Assembly (NCBI RefSeq): GCF_000835495.1
Contig: NW_015622542.1
Location: 4,486,485-4,550,484, forward strand
Origin: Cladophialophora immunda
Taxonomy: Eukaryota > Ascomycota > Eurotiomycetes > Chaetothyriales > Herpotrichiellaceae
DNA: 64,000 nt
Reading direction: 5' to 3'
The position numbers and the translations under genes are program-made. Shown here piece by piece: positions 9,679 to 21,026 of the stretch. The stretch's first letter is position 1; each line of letters opens with the position of its first letter. Under the pieces are notes generated by a model, which saw only the letters and a list, made by a program, of their open reading frames with translations, searched no databases and was not told where the DNA came from.

Positions 9679-12600
9679 ATGTCTCAGACACAGTTCATGG
9701 TTATTGTCGAAGAAGCACCGTCGAGTGAAGAAGGAAAATCACACAACGTTCGGGTTGGCTGCAAAGTGTACTCCAAAAGCGGAGAGCAGCTCTCCCAGGG
9801 ATCCATCATTAGAAATCTTCCGATCTCACCCCTGCTCTTGAGCCAGGAAATATCATGGGCCATTCAGGGATACGTCAAAGACCCATTCCAATCGCATCGA
9901 GCCGAGTTGGCGTTCAAGAATTTTAAGGAGCACGGGAAGTTCTTGACCAAGAAGTTGAACCTCGTCGGTTGCTTGGAAGAGACTTGCGGCCCGGTACTAA
10001 ATGTCACCGAAGTTGACATCCAGCTCAACATCGTCGATAGCACTACTGACACAAACGGAAATCAAGTGTCCAACTCTCTGCAAGGAATCCCGTGGGAGAT
10101 GTTGGAGTCGCCGCAGATCGCCTCAGCTGGTCCCAGGATCCACGTCCGCAGAGTCTTGGACGGGAGTTCAACCGGCAAAACCCACACTATTGAGAAACTC
10201 AACGTCCTTCTCGTCACATCACGCTCCTCCGAAAGAGCAGACATTCCGCACCGTGTTGTGTCGCTCCCCTTATTCTCGATTCTGCACCAACTCGATAATC
10301 GTTTCGTCGACGTGCGGCTCCTCCGTCCAGGTACACTTGATGCATTTTCTCATGCTCTGAAAGTCGGCAAATATGACATGGTGCACTTTGACTTGCACGG
10401 GAAGGTGGCTGACTTTGGGCACGGCCAACGGTGTGTGTGGATATCCCTTTCCCTTTCTTTCTCTTCAATGATGGCTGATCAAGTCACTAATTCTTCCCAA
10501 ATAACAGCCCATATCTCTTTTTCGATGGGCAGGCTGTCGAAGGAGCGGTCGTGGCGACTCTTCTCAAGAGCCGAGAAGTCCGTTTGGTTACCCTCAACGC
10601 CTGTCAAAGTGCCTTCCTCCAGGGAGATTGTCAGACCAATCTTGCAGCCATGCTGATGGGCGATTCTGTCGAGGCCGTTGTCGCCATGTCGCACGAGATA
10701 ACGCCAGCTGCAGTAGGCATTTTTCTGAGATCATTTTACCAAAGCTTGCTTGTCGATGGCCAAGACATGGTAATCGCCGTCACCAAGGCCAGACGTGCCC
10801 TCGAAGTTTCCAAACAGCGCGACTCGGCTTTTGGTTTCCCGGTCTGTCTGGACGACTACACGGTACCACTGCTCTACCAGGCATCGGCTGGGGAGATTCG
10901 AGTGAGGGTACCCAAGAAAGAACCTGCAACAAATCGATCGAACACTGTCTCTTCACTCCTTTCCGATCAGTCGGTTTTCGGAAGGGATCAGCAGATTTTG
11001 TTGCTGGAGAGCTACCTCATCAAGTCAAAGGTCGCTGCACTCACGGCCTTTGAAGGGGAGGGCAGGGCAACCCTGCTGTCTTGTCTAAAGCCGTGGTGGA
11101 TTATCACAAACTTCGTCCAAGGGGTCCTCCACATCGACTTTCGAACCACCCCGTCATGCTGGGCCGGCGGCGGTTCGGAACCACCAACCATCGAGACCAT
11201 CTGTCAAGGTCTTGTGGAATTCCGACCTGGCCTGGCCGAGAAACCCACGCCAGCGGAGCTGACGATTGATTTCCTCCGAAATAACCGTTATCTCGTGTTG
11301 CTGGAAAACACCGACTACCTCAAACCTCGCCCTACCGCCAAATCCAAGCTTGGAAAGGCACTAAACGGCTTCACGTCCGCTTTCTTTGACCCCGATTTTG
11401 CAAGCCTCCTCCTCATCACGTCGACATCGACCGAAGCCTGGGCGAGCTGCAGGGTCCGAGAAGCAAGAAGAAAACCCCGGTACCATTCGCTCACCACCGA
11501 CTACTTCGACCAGATGAAGGTTGCCACTGGGATACTGGGATGGGGTGGACCTGAAATCCATGGCAGCAGTGGATTCCGCTACCTCCATCACATTATCCAG
11601 CTCTGCTCATATCACCCGCTCGCAATGAGAACCCTCCTGCCGCGCCTGTTCGCCACAGGCTCGTCCGCAAGGGATCTCTTCTGGAAGCTTCAGATATCCC
11701 CAATGCACCTCGATTGGGACTCTGGGGATCTTTCCAAGCTGTGTGTGCGCTTTGCAGGTGCTTGTGAGGAGCTCGGGGCCTTTCTCAGCATATTCATTCC
11801 CATCCACAGCGCCTGTACCACGGATTATATCCGCCTACATATCCACCGCAACCTTGACACTATTCCGTGGGCTTCCCGACCGGAACTGGAGTCCGAGCAG
11901 CGAGTCAGCTGCGCGATGGAGTATCTGCTCATGACACTTCGCGACTGTGGCATCGCTCGCTTTAGCGACTGGGCCTACGCCGAGAAGATCCAGCTCCATC
12001 CCCTTTTCTGCATCTACTTGCGGGACCGAGTGTTTTCATCCTCACAGTGTCAGCAATCTTTCAGGAGCCTCGCCATGTACCACCACAACTGCGCACGCCG
12101 CTGGGCTCAGGAGGATATGGTCAGCCCTGTTCAGGCGCCGGACTGTTACGCTCACCAATATCTCGCCCACTTCGGTGCGCTGCACTTCATCTTGAAGCAC
12201 CCCGAGCTGTCCGAGGCGGACCGGCGAACGTTTGATCTGCCGTGGATCATGGCCACTGTCTACTGTGGCAAGACGCGCGAGGCGCTGTGGGAAGAAGAGG
12301 AGGTAGTGAGCGACCTCGCTCACCAGGCCTTGCCGTTCTTTGTGCCCGGATTGAAGTGGGTGGAAAACAAAGGGTGCCATATCCTGAATGCCGCGCTTCT
12401 CCACAGCAGGAGCCGAATCATGCCCCTTGAGGACTGCCTCCTCGTGCTCCAGCTGCTGCAGTGGGTAACACTGCACTATTTCAGACTGAGCACGCCAACC
12501 GCTAGGCATGCCAACTCCTATATCAGTCTGATCCTCGAAAATAAAAGCCTGCTGGCAGGGGAAGCAGACGAGGGATCTGCGCTGCTTCGCTTCATCAAGG

Positions 12601-13953
12601 CTGTCTCCGGGCTGGCGGAAGCTGAGATGGGTGGATCCAGGTTGAACTGGGCGCAAGCGGACTACGGTGCTGTGTACGAAGCACTCCAGCACACCGACGA
12701 ACTCGGAATCGACCCGGTCCAGCTTCTCTTCCTACAAACCTGGGATCAGGACTTCCGGTTCAGGTTGAATTGGTATCAGCTTGACATCCAGACGGCGAAG
12801 GAGAACATCTCCGTAAGTTGAACCGACCACACTGATTCTTTCACCCTGCCCTTTTTGTTCTCAAACATGCGGGACGCTAACTGCTGCTCAAGAATTGGCA
12901 ACACACCGAATATTTCGTAAAATCTGCCTTGGATGAAAGGCTAGTGGCATTAAACGACGACTCAGCATACATTAAAGCGATCCAACATCTACGAGACAGG
13001 AGACCCGACCTGTATCAAGACGAGAGATCAGCCCTGCTACGTACCATGCGCGATTCAAGCGAGAGGAGTGAAGTAGATCGACTCCTTCACACACTCTATT
13101 GCCTCCTTAGTGTGAGCAACAATCCCCCTATTTCTCCCCCACCACGACCTCGACCTCGCTGACCTATGCCGGTCTTGCTTGCTACCAGATGAGTGAAGAG
13201 GAAAAGGACTGGAAAGCGTGCCTTGATTTCCTCGACCGCATAGAGACTACCGAGCTGGACATCAGGAACAAGCCGGGATACGTCGAAGGAGATCGGGAGA
13301 AACACTCTTCCGAGGCGTGGCGATGCAGGATCCGTGCACGGTGCTACCGCAACCTCGGCGATGACAACAGATCCGAAAAGTACAAATGCCAGTCCATGGC
13401 CGCCGCAGATCATGCCAACCGACTTAGGACCGAGCATGACAGATTCCTAGAGTCCCAGCAGGCCAACCGCCAGAGACTTCTATTTGACTGGTCCATCAAC
13501 TCCACACAAGACCGTCCGAGGGAAATAAACGACTTCTTCACCCGCCCAGACGTCAGAGATGTTCCTATACCGCAAGAGGACCTCGAAGAGGACCGGGAGT
13601 ATGACCGAGGGCTGGACCATCTCCTTCGGGCAGTCGAGCCGCTCGGCGGCTCAGGGCCGATGAGAAGGATACCGGTAAACCCACAGCCATTGAATTCGTC
13701 GTACCTTCAGCGACCGTTTCTCATAGCTGCTCGATGGCTGACGGTGAGTCGCTACCTTTGTGTTGTGACAGGGAGAGAGGAGAGTCCAACGCATCGGCTG
13801 CCAAGCTTCGATCGCATTGGCACAGGAATGGATTTGTTGCTGGACCTGGAGTCAATGCAGGTGAGGGTGTTGGTCCAAGACCTAAAGTCCAACGGCTTCG
13901 ATCCCAAGAACTTGACCACGACGCAGTTTTTGAAGATGATGGGACTGGACTAA
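9679..13953 (+). CDS. CHAT-protease / degenerate STAND-like NTPase / helical-repeat protein
   Basis: Four exons (9679-10430, 10508-12812, 12893-13111, 13189-13953) join in phase to 1,346 residues from ATG MSQTQF. The N-terminal third is a caspase-related CHAT domain: VHFDLHGK supplies the His (about residue 240) and LNACQSAF the Cys (about 283). The His-Gly and NAC.S surroundings are typical of HetF-associated proteases. An NTPase-like module follows near residues 415-560 (VFGRDQQ, AFEGEGRATLL, YLVLLENTDYL, LLLITSTSTEAW). Its P-loop has Arg where Lys is expected, so ATP binding may be lost or altered. The rest is helical, perhaps TPR-like, with charged ends. I infer a receptor whose CHAT domain cleaves a partner; the divergent gasdermin-like gene is the obvious candidate substrate. 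Confidence 0.75.
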
Positions 13954-14351
13954 GCAGAAATCTGTGATAGCCATGGTGTAGCCAGCACGTATCTCATGAT
14001 TCCCACTTTCATAGGCCTTGGGCGAAGAGCGAGAGGACGTTTCCGGCTTTTCCGGAAGATTAGCCTTGAGAACCGCGTTCAAGTTGCCAATGTCATGGAC
14101 GACTTGAACCCGAAAACATGTGAAGAACTGGCTATGGGCAGTGAGCATGGCAAGCAGCAGAGCGTGACAACCTTATGATCTGCTGAACCCCCATGTGCAT
14201 GATCAGACCACTGGAGGGACTGAGGCGACATAACTGGGCAGCTTGGGTCCGTGCTATATCTGCTGCAAAACTCGCATCACACTTCTGGGGCGTTTGACTC
14301 CCCAAGGTCGAATACAATCTTCGACATTACCGCATCCTGAGCCCAAAAGCA
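13954..14351. other. intergenic, no gene seen
   Basis: Short spacer between the CHAT gene and the ankyrin gene. It presumably carries the CHAT 3' end and the ankyrin promoter; nothing else is recognisable. Confidence 0.5.
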
Positions 14352-16360
14352 ATGGATCACTCGGAGCTCTTTGACCTTGGTTCGTTCGACATCTGGCGCT
14401 CCTTGCGCAGGAAGCTCGCTGAGCTGTCTCACCAGGAGTCACAGCCTAACGTCGACGCTCGCGTGAGCCACCCCTTCAACTCCAAACGCAAAAAGGTGTA
14501 AGAGAATTCGTGGTGGAGTGTGAACTGATCGGATCATGTCTAAACAAGGCTCTCGATATCCAGTCTCCAGATTCCCCTAAAGCTCGCACGGCGGAACTCA
14601 TGGCGATCCTCAATCGAAGCTTCGAGGCCATCAGCGACGAGCTCGACCTCTATGCCCTGGAGTCGCTGCCCCAAGAGAGAGCCGAAATCTTTCTGACCTA
14701 CGCGGCCTGCGCAGCGTTCAAGGACAAGCTCCACAAGTATCCCCTGCACATGCTCGCCGCATTTGGCGATACGTCCGACCTCAAGGCCATGCTCGACACA
14801 GGGGCCCACGACATCAACCAGCGGGACGAAGACGAACAAACTCCGCTCAAGAACGCTGTCGATGCGCACCACTACGGTCAAGTCCAGCTCCTGCTTCGGC
14901 AGCCCAACATTGAGGTGGACCCCCTCGACTCGCAACGCTGGACCCCGTTGCACGACGCCTGTCGACTCGGTTTCCTTGACATTGTCCGCCTGCTCTGCGA
15001 CACCGGTCACGCCAACATCGAAGCAGCCAACGGCGAGGGCTTCACGCCACTGCAGATTGCCGCGTTCGGTGGCCACGCCCGGATCCTCTCGTTCCTCCTC
15101 GATCGCGGCGCCGACCCCACCGCGACCGGCCACGACGAGCTCACCGCGCTCCATCGCGCCGTCACCAACAATCACGCCAAGGCTGTCGAGGTCCTCGTGC
15201 GCGCAAAGGTGGATGTCAACCCGGCGAGTCCGCACGGGGCCACGCCGCTCCTAAGAGCCGTCGAGTCGGCCGATCCACGTATCGTGCGCATGCTCCTCGA
15301 TGCCGGGGCGGACGCAAACCCGAGGAACTGCGATGGTATCACTGTCCTCGAGATGGCCTTGCTCCGAGGGGATGAGCCTATTCTCCGCATGCTGCTACGT
15401 CGCGGCGCCACGGGATGCGACGCGAGCGTGATTTGTAACGCTTTAACTAAGAATCCAAGAATCGCGCTTGTCTTGCTCAACCATACGACGACCTCTCTCC
15501 CCGCGACGATGGGAACATCAGATAGGGGTGAGGATGCACGTGAGAGCGGACCACCGCCCTTCCTCCTCGCCGCGCTCGGAGCAGGATCGGACGCTGCTCC
15601 CCGAGATGCAACGCTGGCGCTTGCCCTCGCGACCAGGCTCTTACAGCTCGGGGCAGACTGCAACGCCCACCATGTTACCGGCGCACCAAAACCCCTCCAC
15701 TTAGCGGCACTGCGCGGATGGACTGAGGTGACGCGGCTGCTGCTCGGGCAGCCGAGTATCGCCGTGGACGCACGCGGAGGAACTAACGGCAGCACACCAT
15801 TGTGGGCAGCGGCGGCGGCGGGGAACACGGATATCATCAAGGCGCTGACCGAGGCTGGGGCCGATGTCAACGCGACCGCCGACGACGGGACGACACCGCT
15901 GATGATAGCAACATCGGAGGGAAAGCGCGCGGCTGTGAGGATGCTGGTGGACGTGGGTGCTAGCTGTGGTGCGAGAGATCAACGTGGACGGACCGCCCTC
16001 GTCATCGCTAGTCAAAATGGCCACAGCAATCTCGCGGCCTTCCTCGCGGAGAGAATGTCACGACGGGGCACCGCGTCCGACAGGCGACCCGCGGAGCCGA
16101 ATCGCGGACGAGCCGAGCACCGCACAACGCCTGTCTCGGCCGCCTGGCTGACCTTGGAAGCCCTTGCAGGAGACGAGATGCCTGATCCTACAGGCGATCG
16201 GGAGCCTGGGTGGTTGAGGGAGCGTGTAGTCAGAGAACGGGAGCGAGTGGTCACGGGTGAGCAGCCTCGGCAGAGTCCCCTCACGCACGTTTACGCTGAA
16301 CGGGAATTACCACCCCTACTTTTTCCTACGCCTCCAGCGGCCCAGGAGACGCGGGGTTAA
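14352..16360 (+). CDS. ankyrin-repeat protein
   Basis: Exon 1 (14352-14462, ATG MDHSELFDLG) joins exon 2 (14549-16360) over an intron with GTGAGC donor, CTAAAC branch-like site and AAG acceptor, giving 640 residues. This splice keeps phase 0, which a shorter intron ending near 14507 does not. From about residue 110 there are ten or more ankyrin units, several near consensus (TPLHDACRLGFLDIVRLL, TPLQIAAFGGHARILSFLLD, TPLLRAVESADPRIVRMLLD, TPLWAAAAAGNTDIIKALTE). The first 100 residues are helical without a known domain, and the C-terminus is Arg/Glu-rich. No catalytic domain or membrane segment is seen. Ankyrin proteins bind partners. Position beside the CHAT/gasdermin-like pair suggests a sensor or adaptor, but that is inference. 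Confidence 0.8.
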
Positions 16361-16639
16361 TTTCAGGCGGCTTGGTCGAGCCAGCGGCAGTGGAAGGGAA
16401 TGGGGGAAGGGGGGTAGGCGGGAGTTTATAACTTCAATACAGTTCAACCCCTGAAAAACGTTAAGATGTTAACTTAAAGCACGGGAAAGAACTTTTACTA
16501 AGGCTGCGGGTACTTTATCCCCCCCTTCATCTAGTGTGTTTTTGTTAAATATCCCGTTGGCTGACACGACATGGGCGAGATCGGCAACGCGCGCATATTT
16601 GAGCTTCGCGGATCCTTGATGAGATGGCCATATCTTCGC

Positions 16640-16995
16640 AGTATTTATAATTCTCTACCCTTTGCAGTATTTGCAAGAGCAGGCAATACAAAACTCGCTG
16701 ACGCAATATCGGAATTCAACCGATTGTTATCTCGACTTCCCTGGGTGTAATGCCAACATCGGGTTTGCTTTCGATGCGAAGATCCTCCGCCGCATGGAAC
16801 CAATAAAGCCCAGTCGATGGGCGAGCAATACTCCTCCTCATACGTCCAGGCTCTCGACCACCAAGGGTCGGCCAAGATCCGCTGTAGTAGACAGATGATC
16901 TTCTGAGCCGTCCGTAGGCGTATCGATTCCTTCAAGCTCACTCAATGCTTGTCTTTCGCTCAGGTGGATGAAGTCAGATTTAAGAAGCCTGGATA
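16640..16995 (-). pseudogene. decayed HET-domain fragment
   Basis: On the minus strand the block LLQRILADPWWSRAWTYEEE followed by YC matches the conserved HET-family segment before the catalytic-like core end. The preceding family segment (DFIHLSERQALSEL) is in a different frame, so a frameshift lies near 16,900. Downstream of YC the similarity fades with further frame changes. No start or full domain exists. I read this as the remains of a heterokaryon-incompatibility gene. Confidence 0.6.
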
Positions 16996-18094
16996 GGAGG
17001 GGCAGCTCCCTCACACTCCAAATCCTGATGGGTGAATAAGTGTGCGGCCTCGATTACGAGCAGACATCATATCATGTAGGCATCCTAGCGACGATACTAC
17101 GAAACTAAGGGAAGTACAAGGAGGCGGAATCGATGAATCGACGGGTACCGGTAGGGAAGGAGAAGGTGCCAGAGGGTACTCCGTAGACAATCCCGCTACG
17201 TTGACGAGCGTCGACTGCCTTGCCTATGGGTCTCTATCAACGTGCCATTTCGGGTTACAATAGGGTCCTCGGGGCCAACCATCCCACTCCGGCGGCTTGT
17301 CAAGAACATTTGTCGTCACTATTGAGGAAGATGGAGCGGTTTCCCCTGGGATCGGCTTCTTTTTAAAGCCAGCCTGCATCCACAAAGACTTCTACAATCG
17401 GACGGAGAGACGAAGCCTTCGCGTCGAAATAGTTTTCTTCAGCTCTGCAGATCTGCACAACATACCCCGACATGCACTTTAGGAGGTTAATTGGCTTGGG
17501 GAATTGCCACTCACACGTCTCGTTGCAGTACTGCGTACATATGGGGGCAGGGGGTTTTCCATAGCACCAGACGCTTTGCGTAGGCGACACGGTATTGGGT
17601 CCGCAGGGTAGAAACGTTTCGGGAAGCTCTGTAATCTACTGCCCAGTATGATCCCAAAGAACAGAAGATTCCACGGCCAAAACTAGGTTACAAGTTCTTC
17701 GCAGTCTTGAGAAGCTTCAGTAGCAGATTTGGCCGAGGACCGATTGGGGGACTAGGGTCCTTAGAAAGGCCCCATGGGAGCCCAAATCTGCAGTCACCAG
17801 CCTTTGCATATCGCCCCCCAATTCCTTGCTAGATGGTGTCGAAGCCCGCATTCTGTGCCCTCTCTTCCGCTCCCACTCTCACTGTCTCTCCCATTCCTTT
17901 AGCTCTAGGCGTAGCTCGGTTTGAGTCTTCTCTTCCGTGTTCTATGCTCCCTAAGCTCGTGCCCCTCGATAGCCGAGTCCATTCAGCCATCAGCCCTTGT
18001 ATCTAGTCTAGGGCCCTGTTTGGCTCGACAGCGCTTTTGACTCCCAAAAGCGCTTGTGGTAGAACAGACCAAAGAGGGGTGAGCTGGGTGTTAA
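16996..18094. other. intergenic, no gene seen
   Basis: Short open frames at 17042-17590 show no family signature. The right end carries a perfect hairpin (18030-18054) downstream of the flavoprotein gene. Confidence 0.4.
18030..18054. repeat. perfect 10-bp inverted repeat (possible 3'-end hairpin or element remnant)
   Basis: Arms AGCGCTTTTG and CAAAAGCGCT flank a 5-base loop, 41 bp beyond the stop codon of the minus-strand flavoprotein gene. It may shape that mRNA's 3' end. The nearby GGGCCCTGTTTGG resembles ends of hAT-type elements, but no partner end or target duplication was found. Confidence 0.4.
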
Positions 18095-19615
18095 TTACCT
18101 CGCCTTGGCAGCGTTTTGACCTGCAATACGCCCAAACACGACGCATTCCAGTAGACTGCTTCCACCCAGTCGATTCTCTCCGTGGATGCCGCCTGTGGAC
18201 TCTCCAGCCGCCCACAACCCCTTGATAGGCTTTCCGCTGCCATCCAGAACTTCCGCCTGGGGCGAGAATATGGCTCCTCCCATGGTATAGTGCACGACCG
18301 GAGTGACGGTGCCGACATAGACCGTTGATTCCGGCGTCGGATCCTGGAGTCCCCAGTGTCCGAATGCCGATCGACCCAGTGGATCGGGGTCTGTGCCTTG
18401 GACAGTTGCCGCATATTGCTTCAGAGTCTCCAGAACCAGATCTGAATGCGCCAGCTCTGATACTGTTGTCTTCCGCATCAGTCCCTTCCAGATGTAGAAG
18501 TCGACGTGTGCCTTTGCGGCCTCATACGTGGCCTCGTCCAACAAGATCTGGATGTCCCACTGCTTGGTCGGCTGGACGTCTTTGGGAGGCTGTGCCATGA
18601 TGGCATCTGTGACATTCTTCCTCAGTTTCAACTCATTGATGAACCTCTGGCCCTGTCTGAGGAGGATGCCACCTTCGCCCCTCAACATTTCGGCTGCCAG
18701 GAACTTGGTCCGCTTGAACGGCTCCTTGGGATCCACGAATCCCGTCGGGTGGACCTGGACCTGTTCCATGTCGACCAGGTGCGCGCCAACATCGGTCAAC
18801 AAGGTCTGAGATCCCGGAAGCGCTTCGTTGGTGGACGGAAACCCCTCGAGATCCGGTCGATACTGGGCCAGAAGACCTGTCGAGTCGCCTGCGAACCCGC
18901 CAGCCGTGAATACCACCGGCCCGTCGACGGTCTCCGGCGTGCCGTCGCGGGAGACTTGCACGCCCACAACCTCCCCGTCCGACTTCAGAATCTTGGTGAC
19001 GGTCGCGCCGGTTTGAAGAGTCACAAGAGGGCTCGCTTGGAGCTGTTTCAGCAGCGTCAAGACAATGCTGGCTCCGGGCGGGGTCGGGCCGGCCCCTCGA
19101 TGCGTTCGAGGATGGCTATGGCCGCCCAGCTGTGCGACGCGAGACAAATCAACCCCCTTTTCGTCGACGAGCCAATTGATCGCCGACGCGGAGGAATCAG
19201 TGAGCTCGGCAATCAGCTTCTGCCTCGCCTCCGTCTTGGAGGCCCGGAAACTCGCGCCCGCCGACCTCAGCGTGTCGTTGTAGAACTCCGCCACGGTGTC
19301 TGACCCGGGGGCTTGGAACCGGGTCGGGACGCCATTGATGCCACTCGAGGCCTTGATCGAGTTCCCGCCGGGCTTCGGCTGGCGCTCGAGAATGTGGACG
19401 GCAACGCCCCGGGCGACGAGCTCGGAAGAGGCGCTCAGGCCCGCGAGGCCCGAGCCAACGACAATGACCCGGAAAGGCACGGCGGGCGCGGCGGCAGCTG
19501 GGGGGGTTTGAGGGATCGACGACGGCATCCGGAAACGGCCAGCGAGCATGGACAGGAGAGCTGCAAGGATGGAGAATACGAGGACTAGACCGAGTCTATT
19601 CCAGTACCACTTCAT
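18095..19615 (-). CDS. FAD-dependent fumarate reductase / flavocytochrome-c-type flavoprotein
   Basis: An uninterrupted 506-residue frame from ATG MKWYWNRLG (19615); upstream in-frame codons lack a further ATG. A hydrophobic segment (LVLVFSILAALLSMLAG) acts as signal anchor, so the protein is probably in the secretory or another membrane-bound compartment. The dinucleotide fold is VVGSGLAGLSA. Other family motifs are HPTGF, the substrate-side GEGGILL and RFINEL segments, and the C-terminal FAD loop GGIHGENRLGGSSLLE. These match the yeast soluble fumarate reductases (FRD1/OSM1 type), which reduce fumarate to succinate and reoxidise flavins for anaerobic protein folding. No cytochrome b5 or FMN domain is fused. 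Function by family is firm; substrate and compartment are inferred. Confidence 0.85.
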   Translation of the reverse strand: MKWYWNRLGLVLVFSILAALLSMLAGRFRMPSSIPQTPPAAAAPAVPFRVIVVGSGLAGLSASSELVARGVAVHILERQPKPGGNSIKASSGINGVPTRFQAPGSDTVAEFYNDTLRSAGASFRASKTEARQKLIAELTDSSASAINWLVDEKGVDLSRVAQLGGHSHPRTHRGAGPTPPGASIVLTLLKQLQASPLVTLQTGATVTKILKSDGEVVGVQVSRDGTPETVDGPVVFTAGGFAGDSTGLLAQYRPDLEGFPSTNEALPGSQTLLTDVGAHLVDMEQVQVHPTGFVDPKEPFKRTKFLAAEMLRGEGGILLRQGQRFINELKLRKNVTDAIMAQPPKDVQPTKQWDIQILLDEATYEAAKAHVDFYIWKGLMRKTTVSELAHSDLVLETLKQYAATVQGTDPDPLGRSAFGHWGLQDPTPESTVYVGTVTPVVHYTMGGAIFSPQAEVLDGSGKPIKGLWAAGESTGGIHGENRLGGSSLLECVVFGRIAGQNAAKAR

Positions 19616-21026
19616 ATGATGGTAGCGTAGGAGGGTGGGTGGTGCCAAACCAGGACGATTTCAATACGCGGGCGTGCGGGAGGGAGGTTTCCAGCGAGCC
19701 CTTTTATTTGCGGTTTTTGGCTTATGATGTGCCTAGGTACCGGCATTTGCAATGTAGGGCATATAGAAACGTCGGGTATCCATGATTTGCGTTGTGGGAG
19801 CGCGAGTTTTGGGTGTTTCGTCACGCCACGGCTCACGCGTGTGGCTGACATGTCACTCCACAAACGAGGCTTTAACCGAGACCCCAGATCTGAATGTCAG
19901 GGGTGCATCTGGAAAATTAGAGGAGGCACCGGTATCCAAGTACTTGTACAAATTCAGAGATGAAGAGTATTATTGCCCGGGTAATAATCCAGGTTCTTAA
20001 GCTCCCCTTTTATGCATGTTGTCTTCCTCAGCCCCGTAGGCCTTGAGGCTAGCCGAGAGTAAAAAGTGCTCGCGCCTCACCCTGCTTCGGGCCATGTGAT
20101 GCCGCTCTGTGCTGACCCCTCGTGGGGTCCATCGATCAGGTATCCCTAGCAGGAGTTCAATCTCCCCGTGCTGGCTGCAGAACCTGGCATTGTGTACAAA
20201 TAGCGCACTTTAATTCCACATCTCACCTTCAGAAATGGGAGAGGTGGGTGCTTCGACTTGCCCAGGCAAGGACTCGCGACAGCTACTTCGAGGAGTTCAA
20301 GCTCTTTCCTCTTTCCCACTGACACTGCCAGACCGGCACAGGTTTCTACGTGTGTGGGAGCTAGAATTGAAGCTGGATCCATGCAGGGCATTCAATGCAA
20401 TGACTTTTGGGACCATAAATTGAACGATCGGCTGAACATTGTCCCCAGAAAAGCAACGTGTTTTTCAATCCGAGCACAAGAATTGCACTGCCCCAAAAGG
20501 CGGCTGAAAGAACGAGTTGGTCAACCCCGTTCCATGCGCAATGATTTGGCTGCCTTCTGAGGCATCCAGGCAGTTTTGCCGAGCGCGTTCATGACTTCCA
20601 GGGGCAGGGGTGCGAAAAAGCCGTGTGAAGGACTAACTAAATCTATCGTAACGAGGCGCTCCTTTAAGCCAATAGCAAGACTGCTAAGGAGGCTGCGATG
20701 AGCCTCCCAGACAGCTTGCGGCTGAGCGCTCATGTCGACGCAGTTGATTCAAGGCTGAAATTGAGCCCAGGCGTACGTTCACATTTCTTGCGTTTCGTCC
20801 AAGATCCCTTTATATCTCATTCATTCATTTTCCCCCCTAGCACAGTCGAACAGCATTTTCCCCGTCCCTGGAAGCCTCTCGCAGGCAGGATTCGTTCGAC
20901 AGGCTAGGCGCAAAGTCTGCTCACATCGCCCGAACCCTTGGACGGGACCCCCATTCCGCGCAGGCCGCCTCTGCTCGAGAGGCCGTTCTTTATCATCTCG
21001 AGGCCTAAAGTCCACCCTGACCCAAT
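19616..21026. other. 1.4-kb intergenic stretch between divergent genes
   Basis: It separates the flavoprotein and the ubiquitin-tailed receptor, which are transcribed away from each other. I see only short open frames and pyrimidine-rich sequence (CATTCATTTTCCCCCC near 20,820) typical of fungal promoters close to the receptor start. Confidence 0.45.

Noticed and set aside
13734..13800. Possible 28-bp intron near the end of the CHAT gene (GTGAGT to GACAG)
   Set aside because: Too short for a spliceosomal intron, and the frame is open without it.
14540..15870. Long minus-strand open frames opposite the ankyrin gene (231 and 232 codons)
   Set aside because: They arise from the GC-rich codon bias of the ankyrin repeats on the other strand; the translations match no family.
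18506..19303. 265-codon plus-strand frame opposite the flavoprotein gene
   Set aside because: Shadow of a long intact enzyme gene; no signature of its own.
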